The notes beneath the pieces were generated by a model. It saw only the letters and a list, made by a program, of their open reading frames with translations, did not search any database and was not told where the DNA came from. Source: Citrobacter sp. On2M (GTDB lineage Bacteria; Pseudomonadota; Gammaproteobacteria; Enterobacterales; Enterobacteriaceae). Taken from it: a stretch of DNA of 64,000 nucleotides. Shown in pieces: positions 48,693 through 57,632 of the stretch. Location of the stretch: positions 806,001 to 870,000 of the forward strand of contig NZ_WPCV01000004.1 in assembly GCF_018035235.1 (NCBI RefSeq), written 5' to 3'. The position numbers and the translations under genes are program-made. How positions within the stretch are numbered: position 1 is the first letter of the stretch; every line of letters begins with the position of its first letter.

Positions 48693-50585
48693 ATGGCAAT
48701 TACCAGACGTGATTTTCTGAACGGCGTCGCGGTGACTATTGCTGCGGGGCTTACTCCGCTGGAGTGGGTCAGGGCGGCAGGAAAGAGTAATGCATTTATC
48801 GATGGGAGTTATTATCCGCCGGCACTGACCGGGTTGCGGGGTAATCATCCAGGATCATTTGAAATGGCGCATGCGCTAGGCCGCGAGCAGAAGCATTTTG
48901 ATTTAAACGCTCTGCCCGTTGAGGAAGAGTACGATCTGGTGATTGTGGGGGGCGGGATTAGCGGGCTGGCTGCCGGGTGTTTCTGGCGACAACTTGCCGG
49001 GCAAAATAGCCGGGTACTGATCCTCGATAACCATGACGATTTTGGCGGGCACGCCAAACGTAATGAATTCACTCACTCGGGCAAAAAATTACTCGGTTAT
49101 GGCGGCAGCGAAGCATTCCAGTCGCCCGCGCATAATTTCAGCCCTGAAGTACAAAAACTGATGGAAACCATAGGCGTCAGCGTCACGCGGTTAAAAGAGA
49201 GTTTTGACGTAAACTTCTACCCCGACTGGCAGCTCAGTCGCGGGGTTTTTTTCGATAAAAAGAATTTTGGCGAGACAAAAATCGTCAGCGGCGATCCGGG
49301 GCGCGCGGTATCAGATGATATTCCGCCGGACAGACTAAATGGCCGGAAAATTGAAGACTTTATCAATGATTTCCCACTCAGTGAGAACGACAGAAAAGCG
49401 CTGATCGACCTGCACGTGCATCCAGGCGACTATCTTCCCGGTATGACGGTCGATGAGAAAATGGCATGGCTGGATACCCACAGCTACAGTGAATTTTTGG
49501 CCACAAAAGTCGGTTTGAGCAAAATGGCGCTGCTCTATTTCCAGCAGCGTTCCAACGACTTCTTTGCCATCGGCATTGAGGGTATCTCCTGCAGCGATGC
49601 CAGGGCATGCGCATTACCCGGCATGGAAGCGCTGGGACTACCGCCGTTGGACGGAGAATCGCTGGCCGATCTCGAAGAACCGTATGTCTACCATTTCCCG
49701 GACGGTAACGCTGGCCTGGCCCGACTGCTCGTCAGGTATATGCTGCCGGATGCGCTTCCGGGTAACACGATGGAAGATTCTGTCCTCACAAGACTGCATT
49801 ACGAAAAGCTGGATCTGCCGGAAAACGCCACGCGCCTGCGCCTGAACAGCACGGTGATTAATGCGGCTAATGTACAGGATGGCGTGGTGGTGACCTATCT
49901 GCGTGACGGCAAAATGCATCGTGTGCGCGGCAAAAATACCATCATGGCGGGTTATAACATGATGATCCCTTATCTGGTGCCTGAGATGCCTGAACAGCAG
50001 CAGGCGGATCTCAAACTAAACGTGAAGGCGCCGTTGGTGTACACCAACGTGGTAGTCAAGAACTGGCAGGCGTTCAAACAGCTCGGCGTACATGAATTTT
50101 ATTCTCCGGCGGCACCTTACAGCCGGGTTAAGCTCGACTATCCGGTTAGCATCGGAGGGTATCAACATCCGGCCTCACCGGACGATCCGATGGTTATTCA
50201 CATGGTTTATGTGCCTACCTATCCGGGCAGTAACTTGTCCGCCAGAGAGCAGTTCCGTCTGGGACGAGCCTATTTGCTGGGGACCACATTTGCGGCGCAT
50301 GAGGAGATGATTCGCGCCCAGTTGCAGGAAATGTTTGGTTCGACAGGCTTTGATAATCAACGCGACATCTCCGCCATCACTGTTAACCGCTGGGCGCATG
50401 GTTATGCGTATTACGCCAACTCGTTGTTTGATGATATGGATAAAATGCCAGAAATTATCGAGCGTGCGCGTCAACCAGTGGGCCGCATTGCTATCGCCAA
50501 CTCTGATTCTGACTGGAGTGCTTATGCGCACACAGCCATCGATCAGGCATGGCGTGCGGTTAACGAACTCAAGGATATGGGGTGA
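48693..50585 (+). CDS. spdH: Tat-exported spermidine dehydrogenase (SpdH)
   Basis: A 630-residue flavoprotein. It opens with a Tat signal (MAITRRDFLNGVAVTIAAG, about 1-30), and the FAD-binding VIVGGGISGLAAG lies at about 83-95, followed by GGHAKRNEF. The sequence and size match the spermidine dehydrogenase family known from Pseudomonas, Serratia and Citrobacter, which cleaves spermidine to 1,3-diaminopropane and 4-aminobutanal with a dye or cytochrome as acceptor. The cytochrome c gene starts 3 bases after its stop, so it is the natural electron acceptor. Confidence 0.85.
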   Translation: MAITRRDFLNGVAVTIAAGLTPLEWVRAAGKSNAFIDGSYYPPALTGLRGNHPGSFEMAHALGREQKHFDLNALPVEEEYDLVIVGGGISGLAAGCFWRQLAGQNSRVLILDNHDDFGGHAKRNEFTHSGKKLLGYGGSEAFQSPAHNFSPEVQKLMETIGVSVTRLKESFDVNFYPDWQLSRGVFFDKKNFGETKIVSGDPGRAVSDDIPPDRLNGRKIEDFINDFPLSENDRKALIDLHVHPGDYLPGMTVDEKMAWLDTHSYSEFLATKVGLSKMALLYFQQRSNDFFAIGIEGISCSDARACALPGMEALGLPPLDGESLADLEEPYVYHFPDGNAGLARLLVRYMLPDALPGNTMEDSVLTRLHYEKLDLPENATRLRLNSTVINAANVQDGVVVTYLRDGKMHRVRGKNTIMAGYNMMIPYLVPEMPEQQQADLKLNVKAPLVYTNVVVKNWQAFKQLGVHEFYSPAAPYSRVKLDYPVSIGGYQHPASPDDPMVIHMVYVPTYPGSNLSAREQFRLGRAYLLGTTFAAHEEMIRAQLQEMFGSTGFDNQRDISAITVNRWAHGYAYYANSLFDDMDKMPEIIERARQPVGRIAIANSDSDWSAYAHTAIDQAWRAVNELKDMG

Positions 50586-50588
50586 TTT

Positions 50589-51797
50589 ATGCGTAACGTA
50601 ACCATTCTTGCCGCCTGTTTATTTACCGCCTCGGTAAGTGCTGCTGAATCTAGTGGTGAATATATCGCGCGAATTTCTGACTGCGTGGCTTGTCATACCG
50701 CAGAGGGTGGTGTTGCGATGGCGGGGGGTAAAAAGTTTCCCACGCCGGTGGGCGATATTTTTTCGACCAATATTACTCCAGACAAGACGCAGGGTATTGG
50801 TAATTATTCATACGAGGATTTTGAAAAGGCCGTACGTCAGGGAATTGCCAAAGACGGTCATCCGCTCTATCCGGCTATGCCTTATCCCTCTTATGCGAAG
50901 TTGTCTGATGAGGATGTACAGGCGCTGTATCGTTATTTTATGCATGACGTTACGCCGTCGGCACAACCCAATAAAGAGAATGCCATCCCGTGGCTGCTCT
51001 CCGCCCGCTGGCCGCTGCATATCTGGAACTGGCTGTTTACCGATGCGCCCGCGACGGCTGTAGAGAGCGCGAAATCAGAGGGCAATGCTGCCTTGGTAAA
51101 ACGGGGCGCTTATCTGGTGGAAGGTCCGGGACACTGCGGCTCGTGCCATACCCCAAGAGGCATGGCGATGAACGAAAAAGCCTATACCAATGCTGATGCC
51201 GAGTATCTGAGCGGCGCGATGATCGACGGCTGGTATGCGCCATCGCTGCGGGGCAGCGGAATGTCTGAGCAGGCGTTAAAATCGCTGTTACTGACCGGTA
51301 AAAGCAAACATGCCGCGGTTTCTGGTTCGATGGCTGAAGTTGTTACGCAAAGTACACAGTATCTGACCGACGAAGATGCCACGGCGATCGCGCAATATCT
51401 GCTGAGCCTGAAAAGCACGAAGCCCGAAACGGTGCGCGCGGCGGCAACCACGGCGTCGTGGTCGAACTCGCCCGAGGCGGGCAAAGTAATCTATAACCGT
51501 TACTGCTCCACCTGTCATGGCCTCGAAGGGAAAGGTACGGATGATAATGCGCCTTCGTTGATCAATAACCCGTTGGTGATGGTTGATGACCCAACGCCGC
51601 TGTTCAGAGTGATTGCCCATGGTGCAGAAACACCGACTACGCGTGGCAGTGTCTCCTTTAAGATGCCAGCCTACGGGGGCGTGTTAAGTGACAACGAAAT
51701 GCGCGATGTGATTAATTACGTGCGTAAAAGTTGGGGAGAAGGGAATAGTGAAGTAAGCCAGCAGGATCTGGCTGGTGTGAAAAAAGCATCACATTAA
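50589..51797 (+). CDS. Triheme periplasmic cytochrome c, partner of SpdH
   Basis: A 402-residue protein with a Sec signal peptide (about 1-19, SVSAA) and three c-type heme motifs: CVACH at 32-36, CGSCH at 183-187 and CSTCH at 306-310. The plan matches the cytochrome subunit of membrane alcohol and gluconate dehydrogenases. Axial Met candidates lie in YPAMPYPSYAKL and KMPAYGGVLSD. It sits 3 bases after spdH and probably carries electrons from the flavin to quinone or a terminal oxidase. There is no obvious membrane anchor. Confidence 0.88.
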   Translation: MRNVTILAACLFTASVSAAESSGEYIARISDCVACHTAEGGVAMAGGKKFPTPVGDIFSTNITPDKTQGIGNYSYEDFEKAVRQGIAKDGHPLYPAMPYPSYAKLSDEDVQALYRYFMHDVTPSAQPNKENAIPWLLSARWPLHIWNWLFTDAPATAVESAKSEGNAALVKRGAYLVEGPGHCGSCHTPRGMAMNEKAYTNADAEYLSGAMIDGWYAPSLRGSGMSEQALKSLLLTGKSKHAAVSGSMAEVVTQSTQYLTDEDATAIAQYLLSLKSTKPETVRAAATTASWSNSPEAGKVIYNRYCSTCHGLEGKGTDDNAPSLINNPLVMVDDPTPLFRVIAHGAETPTTRGSVSFKMPAYGGVLSDNEMRDVINYVRKSWGEGNSEVSQQDLAGVKKASH

Positions 51798-51799
51798 AC

Positions 51800-51838
51800 A
51801 GCATGCCGGATGATTGTAATTTGTCGGGCGGATAAGGC
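51800..51838. repeat. REP-like element between convergent genes
   Basis: GCATGCCGGATGATTG followed by GTCGGGCGGATAAGGC resembles half of an enterobacterial REP unit. It lies between the convergent cytochrome c and MocR genes and may act as a terminator. Confidence 0.5.
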
Positions 51839-51840
51839 AC

Positions 51841-53313
51841 TTAGACGGCGTTTACTCTGATAATACCTACCAGTCGGGTAAACGCCGCCGCCATTTCATG
51901 TTCTTCAATGCTGGCAAATCCCAGCAGCAAGCCGCTACGTTTGTCTTCATCCACATAGTAGCGTGACAGCGGGCGCACCAGTAGCCCTTGCGCATTTGCC
52001 TGTTGGGCAATCAAAACATCATCGCTCCCGGCGGGTAATTGTAAAATCATGTGCAGCCCGGCGTTGCTGCTGAAAGAGCCTAGATAATGCTCACCAAGCT
52101 GGCGGTTGATAAGCTCAACCAGCATTTGACGCCGACGGCTGTACAGCTGGCGCATTTTTCGAATGTGCGCGGCGTAGTAACCCTCGCGGATAAACTCCGC
52201 CAGCGCGGCCTGAATCAGCAAATGCCCGCCACGATAGAGGTCGTTATGGACCTTCTTTAGCGGCGTGGCTAACTGTTTGGGTAACACCACATACCCGAGC
52301 CGTAGCGCGGGATAGAGTGTCTTACTGAATGTTCCGATGTAGATCACTGGCGTCTCTTCCTCCAGTCCCTGCAATGATGGAATAGGCTGGCCGGAAAAAC
52401 GAAACTCGCTGTCGTAGTCATCTTCTATTATCCAGCTTTGTGTTTCACGGGCGCGAAAGAGCAGTTGTCGACGGCGACTGAGACTCATAACCGATCCGAG
52501 CGGATATTGATGTGACGGTGTCACAAAAATAAGCTTTGGCGCGGATTCGCCAGCTTCCGGCGGAACCATACCTTGTTCATCTACCGGAATCGCCGAAAAA
52601 TTAACCGCATTGATGCGCAGAATATTCTTGATTCCCCAGTAGCCAGGCTCCTCAATCCAGGCGTTATCACCCGGGTTGCATAAAGTACGAGTCACCAGAT
52701 CCAGCGCCTGGTGAATACCTTCAGTAATCAGAATCTGCTCCGGTGAACACCGCACGCCGCGGGCGGTGCGCAGATAGTCTGCCAGGGCTTCTTTCAGCTC
52801 ATTCACACCGCCGGCGGCATCGTAAGTAAGAAGCTCCGGGCGCAACCGTCTCGCCAGCCGATCCTGAATTTTTTTGAGCACCCGGTGAGGGAAATGCGCT
52901 ACATCAGGTACGCCTGGAATGAAAGCACCCCACTGACGGGGACTGGCGCTGGCATGACCTAACAGCTCAAGGCAGCGGTCAGATAACCGGGGGCTCTCTT
53001 CCGGAGCAGCACCAGGCGCTTTGTTGGGATGCAGGTCCAGATTGTCCAGCACGCTGTCGGTGACAAATGTTCCGCTGCTGGTGCGCGCGGAGATATACCC
53101 TTCGGCTTGCAATTGCTCGTAAACCCGCAGGACGGTATTGCGCGATAGCGTCAATTCGCCTGCCAGGTCGCGCGACGGCGGCATTCGGGTAGCCGGTTTC
53201 AGGCTACCTTCGAGGATGCAACTGCAGATGGCGGCATACAGGCGACGATGCAGTTTTTCATCCGTCTGTTGGCTAAATGCCTGCTTGATCACATCTCCGG
53301 CAAGTGAACGCAT
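51841..53313 (-). CDS. MocR/GabR-type PLP-dependent regulator
   Basis: A 490-residue regulator with a GntR-type winged helix at about 15-80 (RMPPSRDLAGELTLSRNTVLRVYEQLQAEGYI) fused to an aminotransferase-like domain; the PLP lysine is expected in YIGTFSKTLYPALRLGY. The frame is open 25 codons further upstream, but ATG at 53313 follows AAGGA at good spacing. GabR-like proteins sense GABA through PLP, and this gene is divergent from a GABA transaminase, so it likely controls the last step of polyamine breakdown. Confidence 0.85.
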   Translation of the reverse strand: MRSLAGDVIKQAFSQQTDEKLHRRLYAAICSCILEGSLKPATRMPPSRDLAGELTLSRNTVLRVYEQLQAEGYISARTSSGTFVTDSVLDNLDLHPNKAPGAAPEESPRLSDRCLELLGHASASPRQWGAFIPGVPDVAHFPHRVLKKIQDRLARRLRPELLTYDAAGGVNELKEALADYLRTARGVRCSPEQILITEGIHQALDLVTRTLCNPGDNAWIEEPGYWGIKNILRINAVNFSAIPVDEQGMVPPEAGESAPKLIFVTPSHQYPLGSVMSLSRRRQLLFRARETQSWIIEDDYDSEFRFSGQPIPSLQGLEEETPVIYIGTFSKTLYPALRLGYVVLPKQLATPLKKVHNDLYRGGHLLIQAALAEFIREGYYAAHIRKMRQLYSRRRQMLVELINRQLGEHYLGSFSSNAGLHMILQLPAGSDDVLIAQQANAQGLLVRPLSRYYVDEDKRSGLLLGFASIEEHEMAAAFTRLVGIIRVNAV

Positions 53314-53417
53314 TTGGATCCTTAAAATAAAACGATTTGGCTCTCGATTAAAGTACCAGACGGCGTCTAAATTTAAAGCGTAATTCAACCCAAATATGTT
53401 TATGACAAGGTGTGAGA

Positions 53418-54680
53418 ATGAACAATAAAAACCTGCAACAACGTCGTCTGGATGCCACCCCGCGTGGGGTGGGCGTGATGTGTGATTTTTATGCCCAGTC
53501 GGCAGAAAACAGCACCATTACGGATATCGAGGGCAATCAGTACATTGATTTTGCTGCCGGGATTGCCGTGCTGAACACCGGACACCGTCATCCTCGTCTG
53601 GTGCAAGCTGTTGAAGCACAGCTTCAGGCTTTTACTCATACGGCTTATCAAATCGTCCCATACGAAAGCTATGTGTCCTTGGCTGAGAAAATCAACGCCG
53701 TCGCACCTATCGACGGCAAGCGTAAAACCACCTTCTTCACCACCGGGGCTGAAGCGGTGGAAAACGCAGTAAAAATTGCCCGCGCGTATACCGGCCGTCC
53801 AGGTGTTATCGCGTTTGGTGGGGGTTTTCATGGGCGTACTTACATGACGATGGCGTTAACAGGCAAAGTGGCGCCGTATAAAAAAGGTTTCGGTCCGTTC
53901 CCGGGCTCTGTATACCATGCGCCGTATCCTTCTGCGTTGCAGGGGATTTCCACAGCGGATTCCATCAAAGCGATTGAGCGCCTGTTCAAAGCTGATATCG
54001 ATCCAACCCAGGTGGCGGCGATTATTTTTGAACCTGTCCAGGGCGAAGGGGGCTTCGTAGTGGCACCGGCGGAGTTTGTGGCTGCCATCCGCCGTATTTG
54101 CGATGAGCATGGCATCGTGATGATCGCTGATGAGGTGCAAAGCGGATTTGCCCGTACCGGCGAGCTGTTTGCAATGGATCATTACGCCGATAAAGCGGAC
54201 CTGATGACCATGGCGAAGAGCCTGGCTGGCGGGATGCCACTGTCAGGGGTAGTGGGTAAAGCAGACATTATGGATGCGCCTGCGCCGGGTGGTTTAGGCG
54301 GTACTTACGCCGGGAACCCGCTGTCGATTGCAGCGGCCCATGCGGTGCTGGATATCATTCGTGATGAAAAGCTGTGCCAGCGTGCGGCGGCTCTCGGAGA
54401 ACAACTGCGTGCCACTCTGACAGATGCGCAAGCAGAGTGTCCTGAACTGGCTGAAGTGCGTGGCTTAGGCTCGATGATTGCCGCTGAATTCTGTGATGCT
54501 GCGACGGGGGAACCCAGTGCGGCCGTGGCACAACGCGTGCAGAAGAAAGCCCTTGAGCAAGGATTGCTGCTGCTAACCTGTGGGCAGTATGGCAACGTTA
54601 TTCGTTTCCTTTATCCACTGACGATCCCGCAGGATCAGTTCGCCAGAGCGCTTGATATCATCAAAGTGGCCACCAAATAG
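53418..54680 (+). CDS. 4-aminobutyrate transaminase (PuuE/GabT-like)
   Basis: A 420-residue class III aminotransferase that moves the amino group of GABA to 2-oxoglutarate, giving succinate semialdehyde. The sequence is close to E. coli PuuE: FFTTGAEAVENAVKIAR, SGGFHGRT-like GGGFHGRTYMTMALTG, IADEVQSGFARTG and the PLP lysine in LMTMAKSLAGGMPLSGVVG. The ATG at 53418 is chosen after AAGGTG; a GTG two codons upstream is possible. Divergent from the MocR gene, 104 bases apart. Confidence 0.9.
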   Translation: MNNKNLQQRRLDATPRGVGVMCDFYAQSAENSTITDIEGNQYIDFAAGIAVLNTGHRHPRLVQAVEAQLQAFTHTAYQIVPYESYVSLAEKINAVAPIDGKRKTTFFTTGAEAVENAVKIARAYTGRPGVIAFGGGFHGRTYMTMALTGKVAPYKKGFGPFPGSVYHAPYPSALQGISTADSIKAIERLFKADIDPTQVAAIIFEPVQGEGGFVVAPAEFVAAIRRICDEHGIVMIADEVQSGFARTGELFAMDHYADKADLMTMAKSLAGGMPLSGVVGKADIMDAPAPGGLGGTYAGNPLSIAAAHAVLDIIRDEKLCQRAAALGEQLRATLTDAQAECPELAEVRGLGSMIAAEFCDAATGEPSAAVAQRVQKKALEQGLLLLTCGQYGNVIRFLYPLTIPQDQFARALDIIKVATK

Positions 54681-54704
54681 TAGCGCCGCACACTATTAAT
54701 GAAA

Positions 54705-54732
54705 GCCGACAGTAGCTCTTGCCGTCGGTTTT
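54705..54732 (+). terminator. Terminator after the GABA transaminase
   Basis: GCCGACAGTAGCTCTTGCCGTCGG followed by TTTTCC; a CCGAC/GTCGG stem with a short T-run. Confidence 0.65.
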
Positions 54733-54857
54733 CCTTCGTTCGCATAAATTGATCCACTTCGTGTGCATTGCAGTAATTTTCGGGAATGGGTTGCCAGTTT
54801 ATTCGTTATGTAATTTAATACATAGCGATTTTTACTCCTCTCTTCAGATGGTATCCC

Positions 54858-55669
54858 ATGTTAAGTCTCCGTTCTTTTGCGCTGGTATGTGCCAGCATGT
54901 TGTTCGCGTTTGCTGCCCAGGCCGACCGGACGATCACCGACCAGCTTGGTCGTCAGGTGACCATTCCTGATCGCGTCGATAAAGTGGTCGTGCTGCAACA
55001 CCAGACGCTGAATATTCTGGTCCAGCTCAATGCGCAGCAGGACATTGTTGGCGTGATGTCGAGCTGGAAAAAGCAGCTTGGACCTGAGTTTGCGCGCTAA
55101 AACAGGGTATTCGCCTGATTGCGGACGTCGTAGGGCGTAAACCGCAGGCCGAAACCTTAATTGATTACGTTTTTGCGGCGCGGACAAAATTCAACGCACC
55201 AGTCTCAAACATCCCGGATGCGCAAAAAGTCCGTATTTATATGGCTAACCCCGACCTGATGACGTACGGCTCCGGGAAGTATACGGGACTGATGATGCAG
55301 CATGCGGGAGGATTGAACGTGGCGGCTGCCAGTGTGAAAGGCGCACGTCAGGTTGCGCTGGAGCAAGTATTAGCCTGGAATCCGCAGGTGATTTTTGTCC
55401 AGGATCGCTACCCGCAGGTTGTGGCTGAGATCCAAAACGATCCCAATTGGCAGGGGATTGATGCGGTGAAAAATCATCGCGTCTGGCTGATGCCTGAATA
55501 CGCCAAAGCCTGGGGCTATCCGATGCCGGAAGCGCTGGCGATAGGGGAGCTGTGGATGGCCAAAAAACTGTATCCGGATGCCTATAAAGACGTGGATATC
55601 GATGCGCAGGCGCAAGACTACTATCAGCGCTTTTATCGCGTGAATTGGCATTCAGATGCCGCTAAGTAA
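54858..55669 (+). pseudogene. Broken periplasmic iron/heme ABC binding protein
   Basis: The first 80 residues (ATG at 54858, signal peptide to about FAAQA, then RTITDQLGRQVTIPDRVDKVVVLQHQ) read as the start of a cobalamin/iron-type binding protein and stop after LGPEFAR at 55100. A different frame resumes at once with LKQGIRLIADVVGRK and runs to 55669 (YMANPDLMTYGSGKYTG, NPQVIFVQDRYP). Relative to full-length relatives roughly 80 residues are missing at the join, so an internal deletion and frameshift destroyed the gene. Confidence 0.82.
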
Positions 55670-56381
55670 GCGCATTCCACCCCAGCAACTGCTCTTAATC
55701 GCGGTGGTCCTGTTGCTGGGCACCAGTTCGCTGTGTCTTGGGCAGTATCCGCTGTCGTTACGTGAGGTATTTTATCATCTGACGCACTTTAGCGGCGCTG
55801 AAGGGATTGCCGGTCAGGTTATCTAGACGGTCAGGCTGCCGCGTATTGTGATGGCGTTGCTGGCAGGTGGCGCGCTGGGTTTATGCGGCGCGACGCTGCA
55901 AGGGGTATTTCATAATCCGCTGGTCGACCCGCATATTATCGGTGTGACATCGGGGGCTGCTTTTGGCGGAACGTTGGCTATTCTGCTCGGCCTGTCGCCG
56001 TGGTTGATGATGGGCTCAACGTTTTTCTTCGGTCTGACGGCGCTGATCCTGGTGTATGCCATTGCTGCGTTGCAGGGGCTGGAGAATACGCTGGTGCTGA
56101 TCCTGTCGGGTATTATCTTGAGCGGCTTTTTTGCCGCGCTGGTGAGCCTGATTCAGTATCAGGCTGATACTGAAGAGACATTACCCAATATCGTGTTCTG
56201 GCTGGGGCGTAATGGTCTGGGGAAGAGTACGCTGCTCGATACGCTAACCGGCACGCGGCCTGCTTTGGGCGGCAGCATTGAGAAGGAGGGGGAAAAGGGA
56301 TTGTGGCACAGCATTGCTACCATGGAAGAGGGCATAGTATTCGATCTCAAACGCAAAAGGTTTTGCTTAGAAGATGAATGA
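55656..56381 (+). pseudogene. Fused remnant of iron-transport permease and ATPase
   Basis: From ATG 55656 a FecCD-type permease starts (MPLSKRIPPQQLLLIAVV) but meets an in-frame TAG within VI-stop-TVRLPRIVMALLAGG near 55823; the frame then continues through GGALGLCGATLQGVFHNPLVDPHIIG. After LPNIVFWL the sequence jumps directly to GRNGLGKSTLLDTLTG, the Walker A of an ABC ATPase, and then to an unrelated acidic end. A stop plus at least one large deletion make this non-functional. With the preceding pseudogene it is the relic of a three-gene iron or heme importer next to the tRNAs. Confidence 0.8.
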
Positions 56382-56525
56382 TACGCGCTGAACACGGCGT
56401 TTAGTAGGTTTTAGCGCATCGTTTATTAACAGCATTATGCGGACAATTAATTGAACTGAAGGATAAAAACAGAAGGTTTATTGAGGAATAACTATGGGAA
56501 GCAGCACCAAATCATTGAGATAATT

Positions 56526-56602
56526 TGGTGCGTCCGAGTGGACTCGAACCACCGACCCCCACCATGTCAAGGTGGTGCTCTAACCAACTGAGCTACGGAC
56601 GC
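56526..56602 (-). tRNA. valW: tRNA-Val (anticodon GAC), copy 2
   Basis: A 77-base tRNA with encoded CCA. The acceptor arm GCGTCCG/CGGACGC, D arm AGCTCAGTTGGTTAGAGC, anticodon loop CTTGACA (GAC) and T loop GGTTCGAGTCC all fold normally. It matches E. coli valW and follows its twin by 4 bases. Confidence 0.97.
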
Positions 56603-56606
56603 AAGA

Positions 56607-56683
56607 TGGTGCGTTCAATTGGACTCGAACCAACGACCCCCACCATGTCAAGGTGGTGCTCTAACCAACTGAGCTATGAACGC
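56607..56683 (-). tRNA. valV: tRNA-Val (anticodon GAC), copy 1
   Basis: A 77-base tRNA with encoded CCA and anticodon GAC. It differs from its partner only in the acceptor stem (GCGTTCA/TGAACGC) and the T stem. This is E. coli valV; in Salmonella SPI-2 is inserted at this tRNA. Confidence 0.97.
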
Positions 56684-56883
56684 AACGTTGTAGGTGACAA
56701 CGGGGACGAATATTAGCGGCACAGACCGAATGAGGCAAGAGGGAAATAGCATTTTTCTTCCTGATCTCACGCGATTGCAGAGTAATTAAGCAAGTTGACT
56801 ATATTTTGTTGATTTTGCAGCGTGTTTTTTATTCAGGCAGCAAGCAGGTGCATAATGTGAACGGTTTTGAATGACTTGAGCGC

Positions 56884-57366
56884 TCAGTCTTTTAGCGCTG
56901 CAAGGATCGTGGCTTCTATTTTCTCTGGGGTCGTGAAGGGGGCAAAACGTTTAAGCGGCTTGCCGTCACGCCCGATCAGGAACTTAGTGAAGTTCCACTT
57001 GATCCGCCCACCCAGCATGCCGGGTAATTCGTCTTTAAGGAAACGAAACACCGGATGTGTAGAAGCGCCGTTGACGTCCACTTTCTCAAACATTGGGAAG
57101 CTCACACCGTAGTTGATGTGACAGGTTTGAGCGATTTCATCGGCTCCACCAGGTTCCTGCTTACCAAACTGGTTGCAGGGGAAACCCAGCACCACCAGAC
57201 CCTGCGCGGCGTACTTCTTGTAGAGTGCTTCGAGGCCTGCATATTGTGGCGTGAAGCCACAATGGCTGGCGGTATTCACCACCAGCACCAGTTTGCCAGC
57301 GTAATCGGCCATCGAGATGGGTTGGCCATTGAGACTGGTGGCAGTGAGTTGATGAAAGGTGGTCAT
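56884..57366 (-). CDS. Glutathione peroxidase family protein
   Basis: A 160-residue thiol peroxidase. The catalytic triad is visible: peroxidatic Cys in NTASHCGFTPQY (Cys and not selenocysteine), Gln in GFPCNQFGKQEPG and Trp in IKWNFTKFLIGRDG. The second Cys (PCNQF) may serve as resolving residue, as in thioredoxin-dependent members. ATG 57366 follows GAGGATTCC; an upstream start would add eleven residues. It is not the BtuE sequence I know from E. coli but a paralogue of the family. Confidence 0.85.
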   Translation of the reverse strand: MTTFHQLTATSLNGQPISMADYAGKLVLVVNTASHCGFTPQYAGLEALYKKYAAQGLVVLGFPCNQFGKQEPGGADEIAQTCHINYGVSFPMFEKVDVNGASTHPVFRFLKDELPGMLGGRIKWNFTKFLIGRDGKPLKRFAPFTTPEKIEATILAALKD

Positions 57367-57563
57367 ACCGGAATCCTCAAATATGGTTGCATTACTCATA
57401 TTGCCTGCGGGTTACAGGCTTCGCTTCGTGACTTGTTATTATGGTAGCAACTGCCAGATTAATAAAATGACTAAGTTGAGAGGAAGGGAAAGGATTTTTC
57501 AACGGGTTAAGGGCGATTAATCTTCACTCTGAATTTTGCTGATAAAACGTGGATAAGATTCTG

Positions 57564-57594
57564 AAAACTCCCGGCGAAGGTAACTCGTCGGGAG
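57564..57594 (-). terminator. Terminator of the second TrpRS gene
   Basis: CTCCCG and CGGGAG arms close a loop; on the minus strand the stem is followed by TTTTC, 39 bases beyond the gene. Confidence 0.75.
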
Positions 57595-57632
57595 CTGTCT
57601 TTATTTATTGAGCCAACTGTAACAGGTCGAGT

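Noticed and set aside
56526..56683. Integrase or attachment-site duplication at the tRNA-Val pair
   Set aside because: The tandem copies are the normal valV/valW pair, and I found no integrase gene or third tRNA fragment at the other end of the accessory region.
56884..57366. Possible selenocysteine in the glutathione peroxidase
   Set aside because: The catalytic position is encoded by an ordinary Cys codon and there is no in-frame TGA.
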